From Megamerina dolium (Eukaryota > Arthropoda > Insecta > Diptera > Megamerinidae): a stretch of DNA of 64,000 nucleotides. The position numbers and the translations under genes are program-made. Every line of letters begins with the position of its first letter. Positions within the stretch are counted from its first letter, which is position 1. The notes under the pieces were generated by a model, which was given only the letters and a program-made list of their open reading frames with translations, searched no databases and was not told the DNA's origin. The stretch is from assembly GCA_963854835.1 (NCBI GenBank), contig OY978526.1, forward strand, positions 70,590,418-70,654,417, in the 5' to 3' direction. Positions 1 to 10,460 of the stretch are shown piece by piece.

Positions 1-59
1 ATGTCAATTTTTTAAAATTGCCAATTTTTTAGGAAATTCAGTTAAACGTCATTTAAAGC

Positions 60-445
60 ACTGTATTCGATAATATACTTTTTAAAAACTTCAAAATATA
101 CTGACGAAATTAATTTGATCATTTAAAAACGCCAAAAAAATATCTTTTCATGACAAAAAATTAAAAAAAAAAATTTTTATCTCAAAATATACTTTAAAAA
201 TTATTGTTATATTTTTTTTTTGTTGTATTCGATAATATTCTTTCTAAAAACTCCAAAATATACTGAAAAAAATTAATTTGATGCTATTTCAAACATTTAG
301 AACATAATTTAAAAATAATTCACGAAAAATATATCTTTTTTACCAAAAAAAAAAAAAAAAAAAGTTAAATGTAAAAAATCTAGTGTACCTAAATGTAAAA
401 ACAAAATTTAAATTTAAAAATATACTTTAAAAAATATTTTTAGGT
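60..445. repeat. AT-rich imperfect tandem repeat, about 165-bp unit
   Basis: The block beginning TGTATTCGATAATATACTTT near 62 returns near 225 with few changes. It is followed each time by a stretch ending in AAATATACTTTAAAAA, giving about 2.3 copies of a unit of roughly 165 bp. It has no coding content. It may be satellite-like or the edge of a larger array outside the window. Confidence 0.5.
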
Positions 446-1080
446 TTATCTGTTTCTATTCTCTAATATATTGGGCAGATCCAATGAAAGAGTTAATGTC
501 TTCCCAATATTTGGGAAAATTCTTTCTTTTTTCATATCAAAATGCACCGAAATTATTATCAAAACCAACTTTATAAGTATAGTACGATTGCTAGATTTAC
601 TTCTAAAAAATTAATTTGATAAAAAAAAAAATAACTGAACGTTCTGTTTTTTCACACACTGTTCCAAAAATCTATACTAATATCTCTCATCTGTTTGGTG
701 TTTACTCAAAAACTATCTCACAATGAGCCTCAATGTTGATAGAAGTTTTACAGCGCTAAGCAAAAAAATGCGCGATAATGATGGGTGCTGCATGACCTGG
801 AAATCTCCCCTATCTCTATATTTAATAATAACATTTATAGAAACCGATGGATGAATTATATTTTTCAAATATTATTAATTTTATTTCTACTCTCAATTGC
901 TAAGGGATTTCATCACCAAATTAAAGTACACCTATTCCTCGATTTACATCGAGAATAGTTTTCGCGCAAAATCATGTAAATCCAATAGTAAAATGTGTAT
1001 AATTCATTCATTTACTATATTTGGGTGAAGGGAGAAGGAGAAGGTTTGGTTCTTGATCCACACCATCCCAAGGCTTAGTG
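446..1080. other. AT-rich stretch, nothing recognised
   Basis: No sustained open frame, RNA gene or inverted-repeat element is evident. The sequence is low-complexity and AT-rich. Confidence 0.5.
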
Positions 1081-1193
1081 TGTATGTGGGAAAGAGATGC
1101 CGGTGGGCTCATATCTTGGTTACTCTGATGTGTTGTAGCGATGGTTGATATTCTCTTCTATTCTGATTTTTCTGATCCGGCTCCAAGGACCAA
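1081..1193 (+). repeat. dispersed repeat, copy 1 (about 110 bp)
   Basis: The segment runs from the TGTATGTGGGAAAGAGATGC box to GATCCGGCTC and is repeated with a few substitutions near 1686-1795. Each copy is flanked by GGACCAAAAAATGTGTATGTG, which suggests a head-to-tail minisatellite of roughly 110-115 bp that has been broken up by intervening sequence. No coding role is visible. Confidence 0.55.
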
Positions 1194-1670
1194 AAAATGT
1201 GTATGTGGTAGAGAGATGAAGGGAGAGAGAGATAGGTGATAGAGGGAGAGAGGAATAGAAAATTAATTTTCTAAATAAAATAAAATTAAGATTAATATTA
1301 AACATAAAATTAAATGAAAATTAATATTAAATCAATACGTTAATTGAGAAGAAGAAAGGAAATCATAAAGTAAATTTACAAAATATAGAATTATAGATAA
1401 AAAAAATTTTATATTATAAATGAAATAATTGAAGCAGTCGATATGGCCAAAATAATGGAAGTGTTAATACTTCAGCGATGTTCAACACAAAAAAAGAGGA
1501 AAGAAAAAAAAAAACGTTTCGGGAGGGATTAGTTGACGGTCATTTGGATGCCTGGGAGCACTGAAATCGACCGGGTTGTCGATTGGGTATAAGGGTTTGG
1601 CGACCAACTTAAATCAACTTAAAATCAATAAAATGTGTTTTTTCTTTCCTTCTTATCAACCATTGTTGCC
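1194..1670. other. AT-rich spacer between the two repeat copies
   Basis: Purine-rich and AT-rich sequence with A-runs near 1490-1515. No gene or element was recognised. Confidence 0.4.
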
Positions 1671-1795
1671 AGGACCAAAAAATGTGTATGTGGGAAAGAG
1701 ATGCCGGTGAGCTCATACCTTGGTTGCTCTGATGTGTTGTAGTGATGGTTGATATTCTCTTCTATTCTGATTTTTTTGATCCGGCTCGAAGGACC
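1671..1795 (+). repeat. dispersed repeat, copy 2
   Basis: This is the second copy of the unit at 1081-1193, including the GGACCAAAAAATGTGTATGTG lead. The two differ by scattered substitutions only. An open frame runs through this copy (1742-1939) but shows no recognisable protein motif, so I do not call it a gene. Confidence 0.55.
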
Positions 1796-3813
1796 AACAA
1801 TGATTGTGTGAGGGAGTTTTTATGCCGGTGGGCCTTTCCCGTCGGTTCTGTTGCTGTTACTGCTGTGGGTTGCACTTGGTGCACAAATAAGCACTTATAT
1901 TTTCCTTTGTTTAACAAGGTGGCGAATTTTATTGTATAAATAAATTTAAACTTAAATTTAACTCCTATAGTTCACTCGATAGCATTAACTTTAATTTAGA
2001 AAGAAGAACAATACTTTGTTTTTTCTAGCACTGCACTGGTCTCACTACAGAAGTAAATTTGTGATTGAGCAAGCGAAAAAAAGTTAATATGAGGTTTTAA
2101 CCAAAATAATGAAGTTAAAGAGAGAGAGAGAGAGAGAAACAGCTACATGAAGAAACAATATTGAGCGGAATGGGAAGAGTTGGCAAAAATCGGTAATGCC
2201 AGATCGCTACTCAACCCATTCCCTCAATTTAGAACACAGTGCAGTACATAGATATATTTTGGCGTAGACACTTAGTTTAATGACGAAGATGCCATTGAGA
2301 GTCTTCGAGTAGTTTTTCTCCCCAATAGGACCCCTTCGAATTGGACACGAAAAGGATGCCTTCGTTTATAAGTTCCACCATTTCGCTGCTGACGGGTTCA
2401 AAGTTCCATATTGATGACGTGGATGAGTCTAAGTGTCCATGCATAATTCAAGCGTCTCCATGCTCGATAATCACAACCGGGGAATCATATTTGATTCACA
2501 TTTGCATCCGAATGCACATGGTGCGAACAAAAACCTAATTTACGGCAAAAGAAGTATATATTTATTCCAAAGTTAATGTACAGCGCACGACCGATAACGT
2601 TAGATTCGTCCTTCTATTCAATGTCATTATCCGCAATGCCTTCGTCAAAACAATCGTTCCATTCCTGAACGATTGACAACGTACATTCACTCTGAAATTG
2701 TTAATAAGAAGAACATTTTCAATAACCCACTTATCTTTGTGCATGGCTGCATACACGAACAAACCTCAGCAATTAAACTGTGCTGAGAAGATCGACGATG
2801 CTGCACATCAAGGAGCAAAGTTCAGTTTTTTTATGTATGAACAGTTGATCGCTTTAAATTGCCAACTGTGCAATCACTCGCTAAACAGAATGATGCCCTT
2901 CGCTGTTAGATGTCGGTGAACTTCTTGTTGTTTTAATAACTGCGAGCTCACTATGGGACTCCACTGACTCACACCGTTGTGTTTGTTGCCAGTTGAACGA
3001 ACGTACCTTGTTTAGCTTTTTCGCTGATTGTGGGCCTCTGATGAGACTCCACCGACTCACACTGCTATGAACGAATGAACGATCACCTTGTAGCATAAAA
3101 TCTTGCTTTTCTTCATCTGTTGGTTCATTTCTATATTTGATGAAAGGGATAATGGATAATGGATATTGACAAAAGTATGTTCTCACATATAAATTGTAAA
3201 ATAGTTTTCAATGAAAGTCGTAATTGTTAGTTTTTATCGTTATTAATATGAAAATACAAGAAAGCATTCAACATAATGCATGAATATCTCTGAATTTGAC
3301 TTTTTGAGGGTTGGCAGTATTCCCTCGGTGTTCCCCCTCACTCGTAGCAGTGTTGTATTTGTCTATGTTGTCTATACCTTCCCACATTCGGCCGTCCTGA
3401 AATATCGTTTGGCCTCAAACGATGATATCCAGACCTTCATGTACTCGGTAGCGGTATGGCTACTAACTCATCTCATTCGTACTTCGTTGCAGCTTACGCC
3501 GCTTACGACGTTACCTAAGCAAACGATATTTATCGACAGAAGCGACCGATGTGCCGAATTCATTTTTAAATGAATGCTTTAATGAGCTTCAATTTGTCAC
3601 ACCGCGCTGACTTTGTACGAACATTTTTGGGCCCCCGTTTTAGAAGGTGCTTGCTATAAATTTAGTTATGCAATTCGTCCCATTGCGCTGCGATTATGAT
3701 TGCATTTTCTTCGAAAGCTTGTAGCCATTCTTGGACCGAAGAAGGAGAAGATTTTATGTGACTACCTGTCTACCTACCTGGAAGGCCACTGGAATAGTTT
3801 TAAAACTGGGCCC
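1796..3813. other. unassigned region with (AG)n and short direct repeats
   Basis: An (AG)n tract lies at 2117-2136. The phrase GACTCCACYGACTCACAC occurs twice, near 2956 and 3045. Several open frames of 60-124 codons exist (for example 3280-3573 and 3700-4074), but none shows a family motif I recognise, and the last runs into a repeat shared with 5817-6252. The base composition is less AT-rich than the window average, so decayed transposon sequence is likely. I cannot name it. Confidence 0.35.
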
Positions 3814-4196
3814 CCAGCCAAGCTGATTCCCGGCTTGTATGACACTTTAATTCAGCCCAGAGGAGGGGAACAGGGGCAGGATTATTGCGAAGGGAAGGGG
3901 AGATGTGCAGGTACCACTAACCTATGTGGAAGAGGATTTTTGTCAGCCCTTTTTTTTATATTCTTGTTTTATATTTATATATGCATGTATGTGTATAAAA
4001 TCATATTATACATATGTCCAAAAAACCAAAAGTATGTACAGATATCGGTATGTGTATATAAATTGTATTTTTAGATAAAAATTAAACTTCTTTCATATGA
4101 AATATATGAAATTGTCTATACTAATTAATATCTTCGGTACATATGTGGAAAAATTGAGTTAAGCGATCAGGCTCTTGTATGTATCGTCCTTTGCAT
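3814..4196 (+). mobile_element. dispersed element, copy 1 (383 bp), same family as 5817-6252
   Basis: Starting at CCAGCCAAGCTGATTCCCGG and ending at GTATGTATCGTCCTTTGCAT, this segment is nearly identical to the insertion inside the R1-like LINE at 5817-6252. It lacks about 35 internal bases found in the other copy and has one tail unit where the other has two. It encodes no protein motif. A non-autonomous retroposed sequence or a LINE 3' end is the simplest reading. Confidence 0.6.
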
Positions 4197-4299
4197 AGGC
4201 AGGAAGCGAATAGTAGAAGTTTTCTGTTTGATTGTTTTGCTTAATTACAAATGATGACGATCAATATTTTCTGCTTATATTAACTCGTATGTATATAGT

Positions 4300-4965
4300 A
4301 TATATGTTGTATATGTATAAATATACTGCCTGATCTGCCTTAGCCAAAGCAGAATCGATTTGGCTACTTGCTTGCTTGTCCAGGTGATTTATAGGGCTTG
4401 AGTGAATTTATTGCCCAAGTGATCTTTTCGGGTGTGACTATTGACTTATCAAACGGAAGTTGTTTGTTAATTGTTGACCTTTGATTCGTATCTGATGGAT
4501 TATCGGGGAAATGTGTGCTAATAGAACTTCTAACATTTCTTTAGAATTTATAGTACAAGTTTCATCTGGTCTGACCAGGACACTTGGAATTTGCGGAGCT
4601 TTGGACAGAATTTTCCTAAGCCTAGAGGCCTCAGAGACGTCTTCTATCTCGCCACAGAAGTTTCTCCAGGATTCTCTTTGACACTTCCTAAGGTCGTATT
4701 TATACTTCCTAAGGGCCGTTTTGTAGTTAACGCAGTGTACATCTAGATGGGAGCTTTTTGCGCGATTGAAGATCTTACGACATTCCTTCTTCAGAATACC
4801 TAGCTCTCGATTCCACCACGGAGGTTTTGGCTTACCCCATTTTTTTTGTTTCGGACAGGACTTTCTAAGTGCCTTGTTGAGAATTTTGAGGTAGTAGACC
4901 GTGGCGTCTACCTGATTTACCGTGACTAGCGCGGAAGGTACTTCCGGTAGGTGAGAGATAACTGA
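4300..4965 (-). mobile_element. fragment of an RNase H-type LINE: endonuclease-RT linker
   Basis: The minus strand translates in one main frame to a linker typical of non-LTR retrotransposons. It reads PPWWNRELGILKKECRK (near 4800-4750), then a basic stretch with KCQRESWRNFCGEI, then the start of RT with the KITWAINSLKPYKSPG motif near 4440-4390. The piece is truncated at both ends. The style of the linker matches LINEs of the I/LOA-like group that carry RNase H, pieces of which also lie at 9930-10460, 28645-28985 and 35840-36840. The clade assignment is inference. Confidence 0.65.
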
Positions 4966-5165
4966 CCACTTGCAGAATTGGCATTGTCTCCAGTGGAGAC
5001 ACGGGTTCCACCGCCTTGGGGAAAAACTCGTTCAAGAGAACATTCATGCACTCCCTCCATGTTCTACCAACATGGAGAACACTCACATCCGTATCCCTTT
5101 TCGCACGAAAAATCCTATACACATTTCACCAGGGATCGTCCCTATTATTCCGGGACAAAACTATA
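4966..5165 (-). mobile_element. detached fragment of the R1-like LINE (pre-RT region)
   Basis: The minus strand reads IFRAKRDTDVSVLHVGRT and CMNVLLNEFFPKAVEPV, which closely matches the region just before RT in the larger R1-like element (positions 7280-7110). It is a second, partial copy in the same orientation, placed just 3' of the main element's C-terminal frame. It fuses directly to the unrelated LINE fragment at 4300-4965. Confidence 0.7.
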
Positions 5166-5210
5166 AGTCACACGACTGCTGGGTCTATTATCCCAGCGAT
5201 CCTGCCACTT

Positions 5211-5816
5211 CTACAAAACACACTCATTTAAAATACGTTTACACACAGAATAACCACGCAACAAGTCATTATCAACTACCCATCCAGACCGCAGCACGGG
5301 CTCATTCATCCCCCTCCTGAGAAAGAAGGACAGAGCACGCTCCGTCACGACTAGGTCAAGAGGAGGCATACCCATCAACACTTGCATTGCCTCCGTAGTG
5401 ACAGTGCGACAAACAGGTAGACAGGCTAACAACAAAACACGTTGATATGAACACACTTTCGCTCGGCCAGCAACCTGCATGGCCGTTTCGTACCATATAG
5501 ATGACCCGAACGTGGCGCAAGCCACGAACAGACCACGATACATGATACGAACGGCACGCCGGCTGAGGCCCCAATCACACCTAACAATACGACGTACTTG
5601 CCCCACAACATTCAACAAACGCTTCCTAATACACACAATATGAGGTAAAGAATTTAGACGCTCACCCATAGTAACCCCCAAGTATTTGACGTCCTTCGCA
5701 TACTTGAGGGAACTGCCGTTAACACTGATGTTAGGCGGGCGAGACGACGACAACTTGCCTTTAAGCAACATCATCACCGTCTTATCCGCCGACACATCCA
5801 CACCCACTCCGGAACC
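5211..5816 (-). pseudogene. R1-like ORF2, C-terminal part after the RT palm
   Basis: This is the continuation of ORF2 past the YADD box. It begins with SGVGVDVSADKTVMM, then runs into the thumb/connection region with YLGVTMGERLNSLPHI and VRRIVRCDWGLSRRAVRIMY. These are the usual features downstream of RT in R1-clade ORF2 proteins. It ends at a stop at 5211. I do not see the Cys-rich knuckle often present at the C-terminus, so this end may be truncated. It is separated from the RT domain by the insertion at 5817-6252, which reads through with stops. Confidence 0.7.
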
Positions 5817-6252
5817 TCCAGCCAAGCTGATTCCCGGCACGGATTGTATGACACCTTAATTCAGCCCAGAGGAGGGTAACAGGGGCAGGATTATTGCGAA
5901 GGGAAGGGGAGATGTGCAGGTACCACTAACCTATGTGGAAGAGGATTTTTGTCAGCCCTTTTTTTTATATTCTTGTTTTATATTTATATATGCATGTATG
6001 TGTATAAAATCATATTATACATATGTCCAAAAAACCAAAAGTATGTACAGATATCGGTATGTGTATATAAATTGTATTTTTAGATAAAATTTAAACTTCT
6101 TTCATATGAAATATATGAAATCGAACCAAAAATATATACATAATCTATGGCTTTTTGTCTATACTAATTAATACCTTCGGTACATATGTGGAAAAATTGA
6201 GTTAAGCGATCAGGCTCTTGTATGTATCGTCCTTTGTATGTATCGTCCTTTG
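5817..6252 (+). mobile_element. 436-bp insertion in ORF2, with a 48-bp target duplication
   Basis: This block interrupts the R1-like ORF2 and is flanked by identical 48-bp copies of host-element sequence (5769-5816 and 6253-6300). Its body matches 3814-4196. At its right end the unit GTATGTATCGTCCTTT occurs twice in tandem, like the short repeated tails left by target-primed retrotransposition. It has no coding capacity. A non-autonomous retroposon is my best inference. A rearrangement-driven duplication is the alternative. Confidence 0.6.
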
Positions 6253-8073
6253 CATCATCACCGTCTTATCCGCCGACACATCCACACCCACTCCGGAACC
6301 CCATTCATGGGCAACCTGCAGCAGATCCTGACATATCCTTTCGATGCTAGCTCTAGATTGGCCCTCTACTAAGATCAAAAGATCGTCCGCGTACGCACAA
6401 CACCTACATAATACCTCAAGCTGACGCAACAGGGAATCCATAATGAGGTTCCATATAAATGGACCACATATGGACCCCTGCTGACAGCCACGCACCACAC
6501 TAACATCAACACTATCATTCACACCAAACACACATGCCCTTCTGTCGGAAAAATAGCTCTTCCACAGGCTAATCTCCCGACAATCGAGCTCAATCAAACG
6601 CTGAATCACTCTATCCCAGCGCAGGTAATCAAACGCACCCTTAAAATCTATAAAAACACCTAAACAATACTTGCTCGTAGAGCCACGCACAGAATCTTTC
6701 ACGTACATCCACGCATCCTCAACACTCCGACCCGTACGAAAACCAAACTGCCTATCCGAAAGCTGACCCACACTCTCCTGAAGCCGTTCCACCACGACCC
6801 ATTCCAGCACCTTGCCAAGTACCGGTAAGAGACTGATGCCCCGATAAGACCGGGGATTACTCCGTATCTTATCAGGAGACTTCAGGAGAACTGTCACCCT
6901 AGCTATTTTCCACTCGCGTGGAAAAATACCCTCCCATATGCACTCATCGAAGATGGCCTCCAAGTATTCCGGGATGGCCTTCCACAGATGCTTACACATC
7001 TCGCCAGTCAGCCCGTCAATACCCGGAGAACGCCTCGACCTAACCAGGCTAAATGCATATTCTAACTCACTCGTCTCTAACGGAGGAATCGGTCTCTCCT
7101 CAAGAGGAGGTACCGGTTCCACCGCCCTGGGGAAAAACTCATTCAAGAGGACGTTCATGCACCCCCTCCATGTTGATATCATCGTTCTACCAACACGGAG
7201 CACACTCACATCCGTATTCTTCTTCGCGCGGAAAATCTTATACACTTTTCCCCAGGGATCGTCCCTATTATCCCTAACAAAATTACGCAAATTCTCTTCC
7301 TTAACTCGAACAATCATATCTTTATAAATATTCATCTCCCTACGAAACTCACTCCTGCACTGGGATACACCCTCCGAATCGTCCCGCCGAGCGCGCTGGA
7401 AACGTCTTCGCAGCCGCCGGACGAGGCTCTCCTGGAGGGTGAGCTCACTTGTCCACCACTTCACACGCTTCCACCTATCAAACATCCTATCATTCACCTG
7501 CCAAACACTCGTGTTCAAAAACTCAATTTGTTCATCTACAGACTTATCACTAAACACACTGACCGGAGTCACACATACAATCTCACGAACATTCTCACAA
7601 AAACGCACCCAATTCACGCTGCAAGTACGCCACCGTCTAACATTGAACATAGACTTGGACACACCAGTGGTAGGGGTAGCGACCACAACCTCAATCAAGT
7701 TGTGATCACTAACCCCCCACTGGCCATTGACAAGCCAATCAAACCCAAACATTCTCCGTGCTGCATCATTCACTAGAGTTACATCAATGTCACTACCACC
7801 ACCCAGGCTAGAAAAAGTAAAAAGTTCAGACGGAACATTTAACACATGCATACCTTTAGCTACAACCCATTCACTCAGAACGACCCCTCGACTGTGGTTC
7901 TGATATCCAAGCGATTGCTGGGACATCTTACTGAACCACAGCGAGTAGGCAGCGTTCGCATCTATGCCAATGATAACAGGCGTGCTGCTCACTGAGAGCA
8001 GCACCGTATCAATGTAATCTATATATGGCTCGAAGCTGAGACTAAATTTAAAATAACTGCTAATCACAATCAC
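6253..8073 (-). pseudogene. R1-like ORF2: C-terminal endonuclease and reverse transcriptase
   Basis: The long minus-strand frame contains the second half of the endonuclease, with PVIIGIDANAAYSLWF and the catalytic-type SDHNLIEVVV. A linker follows, then reverse transcriptase with SPGIDGLTGEMCKHLW, SYRGISLLPVLGKVLEW, RQFGFRTGRSVEDAWMY, FIDFKGAFDYLRWDRV, GCQQGSICGPFIWNLIMDS and the active-site box YADDLLILVEG (near 6400-6370). The frame is open for about 600 codons until it enters the insertion. Endonuclease nicking plus RT on the element RNA is the known role of this family. The N-terminal endonuclease part lies in another frame (8070-8348). Confidence 0.85.
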
Positions 8074-8348
8074 ACTACAAACGCAAATTCAACTCTAACA
8101 CATACACCCCAATCAGACGCATTGACAAGAATACATTCAACGTCGACGCTGCTCACCACGACCGCAGCACCGCACTTAAGATCCGGGAATACCCGCATAG
8201 AGCTGGGCAGTCCCTGGACCGCGCCATTGTTTGCGAACGGCTCTTGGATCATCGCAATGCTGCAACCGTGAGCGAGCATCGTCTCATCTAACTCACACAT
8301 AACGGGGTAAGACCCATGGCAATTGATCTGAAAGAACTTGACAACCAT
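8070..8348 (-). pseudogene. R1-like ORF2 N-terminus (endonuclease start)
   Basis: The ATG at 8348-8346 overlaps the ORF1 stop. The product starts MVVKFFQINCHGSYP and reaches the endonuclease motif MIQEPF, as expected for an apurinic-endonuclease-like domain of R1-clade ORF2. The frame closes at 8070, where the rest of the domain continues in a different frame. A single indel near 8075-8100 therefore inactivates ORF2. Confidence 0.8.
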
Positions 8349-8350
8349 TA
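8346..8350 (-). promoter_or_regulatory. TAATG stop-start overlap between ORF1 and ORF2
   Basis: On the minus strand the ORF1 stop TAA and the ORF2 start ATG share one base (TAATG). The same UAAUG junction in the R1-clade element SART1 is known to drive ORF2 translation by termination-reinitiation. A similar mechanism here is inference from the sequence identity of the junction. Confidence 0.7.
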
Positions 8351-9217
8351 ATGCCTGGCATTGGCACGAGCAACAATGGCCGCATACACCGGGCAATCCA
8401 GTGACATCATAAGATGGTCAGCTGGCTTACCCTTAAAGGCACAGTTGCGACAATGCATTGCATTGCGGCAACTCGCCACGCGATGCCCCTGCTGACCGCA
8501 CCGACGACAGACATCTTCCCTAGCCTTGCAATCGGCCACGCGGTTGTCGAAACCCATACATCTGAAGCAGCCGAGCATCAGGCTGGATGGACGCACACTG
8601 AACGAGAACCACTTGATGTAGCAGCGGCCGTTCGTCAGGAGGTTCGACACCACCGCATCGGATCCCTCCAAGACAACGCTCACTGGCGCACCGTCACTCT
8701 TCCAGGGTGAGCTCACCAGTCTGACCCCCTGCTTGAAAGCCGCCGGCGACATGCTCTTGAAATTCATCTCGAAGAGTTCCTGCATGAAATCGTCAGGAGT
8801 GATCTCCGGATGAACCCCCTGGACAACAATTCGCGCACCTCGCTTCTCGTTCACGCTAACGCTAAGCCCCAATTCCTCGAACTTGGCGTTCTTCGCCACC
8901 CGACCACGCTCCGCGACCGAGGGGGTCCGGATCACCGCTCCCCCGCTCTTAACGGGACGCACCTCATGCACCCTAACTTTGAGCGTTGGGCCCACTTCGT
9001 CTACTACTTTCCGGACCACTTCGTCTGATGTTTGATTTTTGCTCCTAAGGTGCATGAGATGCGCCTCGAATTCCCCAACATATTTAAGTACCCTCCCCGC
9101 AGCTCCCACAAACTTACCCTCATCTCCTAGGAGCACTTCGGTGATCTTCGCACTTAGTTTCTTCAGTGCTGCCGGTATGTCACCACTCACTGCACTGCCA
9201 CAAGTTTCACTGCTCAC
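8348..9217 (-). CDS. R1-like ORF1 (gag-like, zinc knuckles)
   Basis: A 289-codon intact frame encodes the RNA-binding ORF1 protein of a LINE. The C-terminal third carries three Cys-rich knuckles. The first is C-X2-C-X9-C, with Asn where His is usual. The second is the standard CRRCGQQGHRVASC. The third starts CRNC and ends H-X6-C. The knuckles lie at roughly residues 218-280. The central part (about 100-210) looks like the conserved RNA-interaction region of such gags. The protein is shorter than typical R1-clade ORF1, so the true start could lie upstream or the N-terminus may be reduced. The start shown is the first in-frame ATG. The stop overlaps the ORF2 start. Confidence 0.8.
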   Translation of the reverse strand: MSSETCGSAVSGDIPAALKKLSAKITEVLLGDEGKFVGAAGRVLKYVGEFEAHLMHLRSKNQTSDEVVRKVVDEVGPTLKVRVHEVRPVKSGGAVIRTPSVAERGRVAKNAKFEELGLSVSVNEKRGARIVVQGVHPEITPDDFMQELFEMNFKSMSPAAFKQGVRLVSSPWKSDGAPVSVVLEGSDAVVSNLLTNGRCYIKWFSFSVRPSSLMLGCFRCMGFDNRVADCKAREDVCRRCGQQGHRVASCRNAMHCRNCAFKGKPADHLMMSLDCPVYAAIVARANARH

Positions 9218-9731
9218 AAAACTGCCACTGATTTTGTTCTTGATTTTACGCGGCGCGGTCGCGAGGAATGGATTACATTCGTCTTCTGACGAGCCTAAGG
9301 GCTAAGCGCTAGGGCTTCCGCGAATTTTCAACACAACAATAAGTACAATGGAGCGCTAGGGCTCTCGCGAACTAAGGCCACTGAAGGACAAACCGCGATT
9401 TATTGGGGCTCCGCTAATTACACTTAAGCCACCAACAATAATGTACTCAACAGTTACAATAACACCGTTACAAAAATACAATTCAAATTGATACATTATC
9501 GCGCACAGAAGAAAAACACGTCTGATCACAACGACAGCACAATACGAACTGCCATTTTTGGACAGAAATGTCGCTGTGTTTATCGTGAGCACCTGCCAGT
9601 GATGGCCTTATCTCACGACGCCCAAAGCGTGTGTATCAATTTGAAGCGTTGATAGGCGCCCCGTAGGAGTGGAAAATCAGAAACCAACCTCCAGTATCCT
9701 ACGGTACCAATTGGGGCACGTTGAATGGACG
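9218..9731 (-). other. probable 5' leader of the R1-like LINE
   Basis: GC-richer sequence between ORF1 and the microsatellite, with no coding motif. GCGCTAGGGCT followed by CGCGAA occurs twice, near 9307 and 9353. Position and composition suggest the element's 5' untranslated region. The exact 5' terminus is probably close to the hairpin at 9732-9757. Confidence 0.5.
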
Positions 9732-9861
<130 letters not shown>

Positions 9862-9929
9862 CTTGTAAAATTTCAACAAATGAAAAAGTTATTATTTATT
9901 GATTGATTGATCTTTATATACATAATTTG

Positions 9930-10460
9930 TGTTAACTAAGCTCATTTACGATTTTGAGTAAATAAAATGGTTTCAAATTCACTGATTCAATTGGTGTTCG
10001 AAATAAACTGTGATGGGTTTTCGTCGAACGTCTAAAGTTCCTTAACACCGTCTTGGAGTCATCATAAGTCTTTTAAGTCTTGCTCGATTCTGTGTGCAAT
10101 GGCAATGACCGAAGGCGTAAGCTCCTGTGGCCGCCTGGCTTCACCATTGTTGACTATGTATGAAGTGACTGCATGTGTGTTAAATACTAGTAGGCCTATT
10201 ATTCGTTTTAAGTTAATATCTCGCCAGACTGATCGGGTAGGAGTAGTTGCACATGAGTGTTCCAACTCCCATCTCTCATCCGTTTGCCCGAAATGCGTCC
10301 GAGGCTAGGAGAAGACTACTCGTACCATTGAAAACCAATACTCTTCTAATCAGAAAGAGTTCGCAACGTTGTTCCATTTTTTGCTAGCTCGTCCGCGGTC
10401 TCAATCTCTGGTATGTCCCTGTGGCCTGGCACCCTTACCCTTGTATTGGGCTGCTTCTCT
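9930..10460 (-). mobile_element. decayed LINE 3' part with RNase H-like tail
   Basis: The minus strand reads VRVPGHRDIPEIETADELAK near 10440-10380, the standard end of an RNase H domain in I/LOA-type LINEs. It is followed in broken frames by the linker usual for these ORF2 proteins (ERWELEHSCATTPTRSVW near 10270). Several stops and frameshifts are present. It joins abruptly to R2-like sequence at about 10460. Confidence 0.55.
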
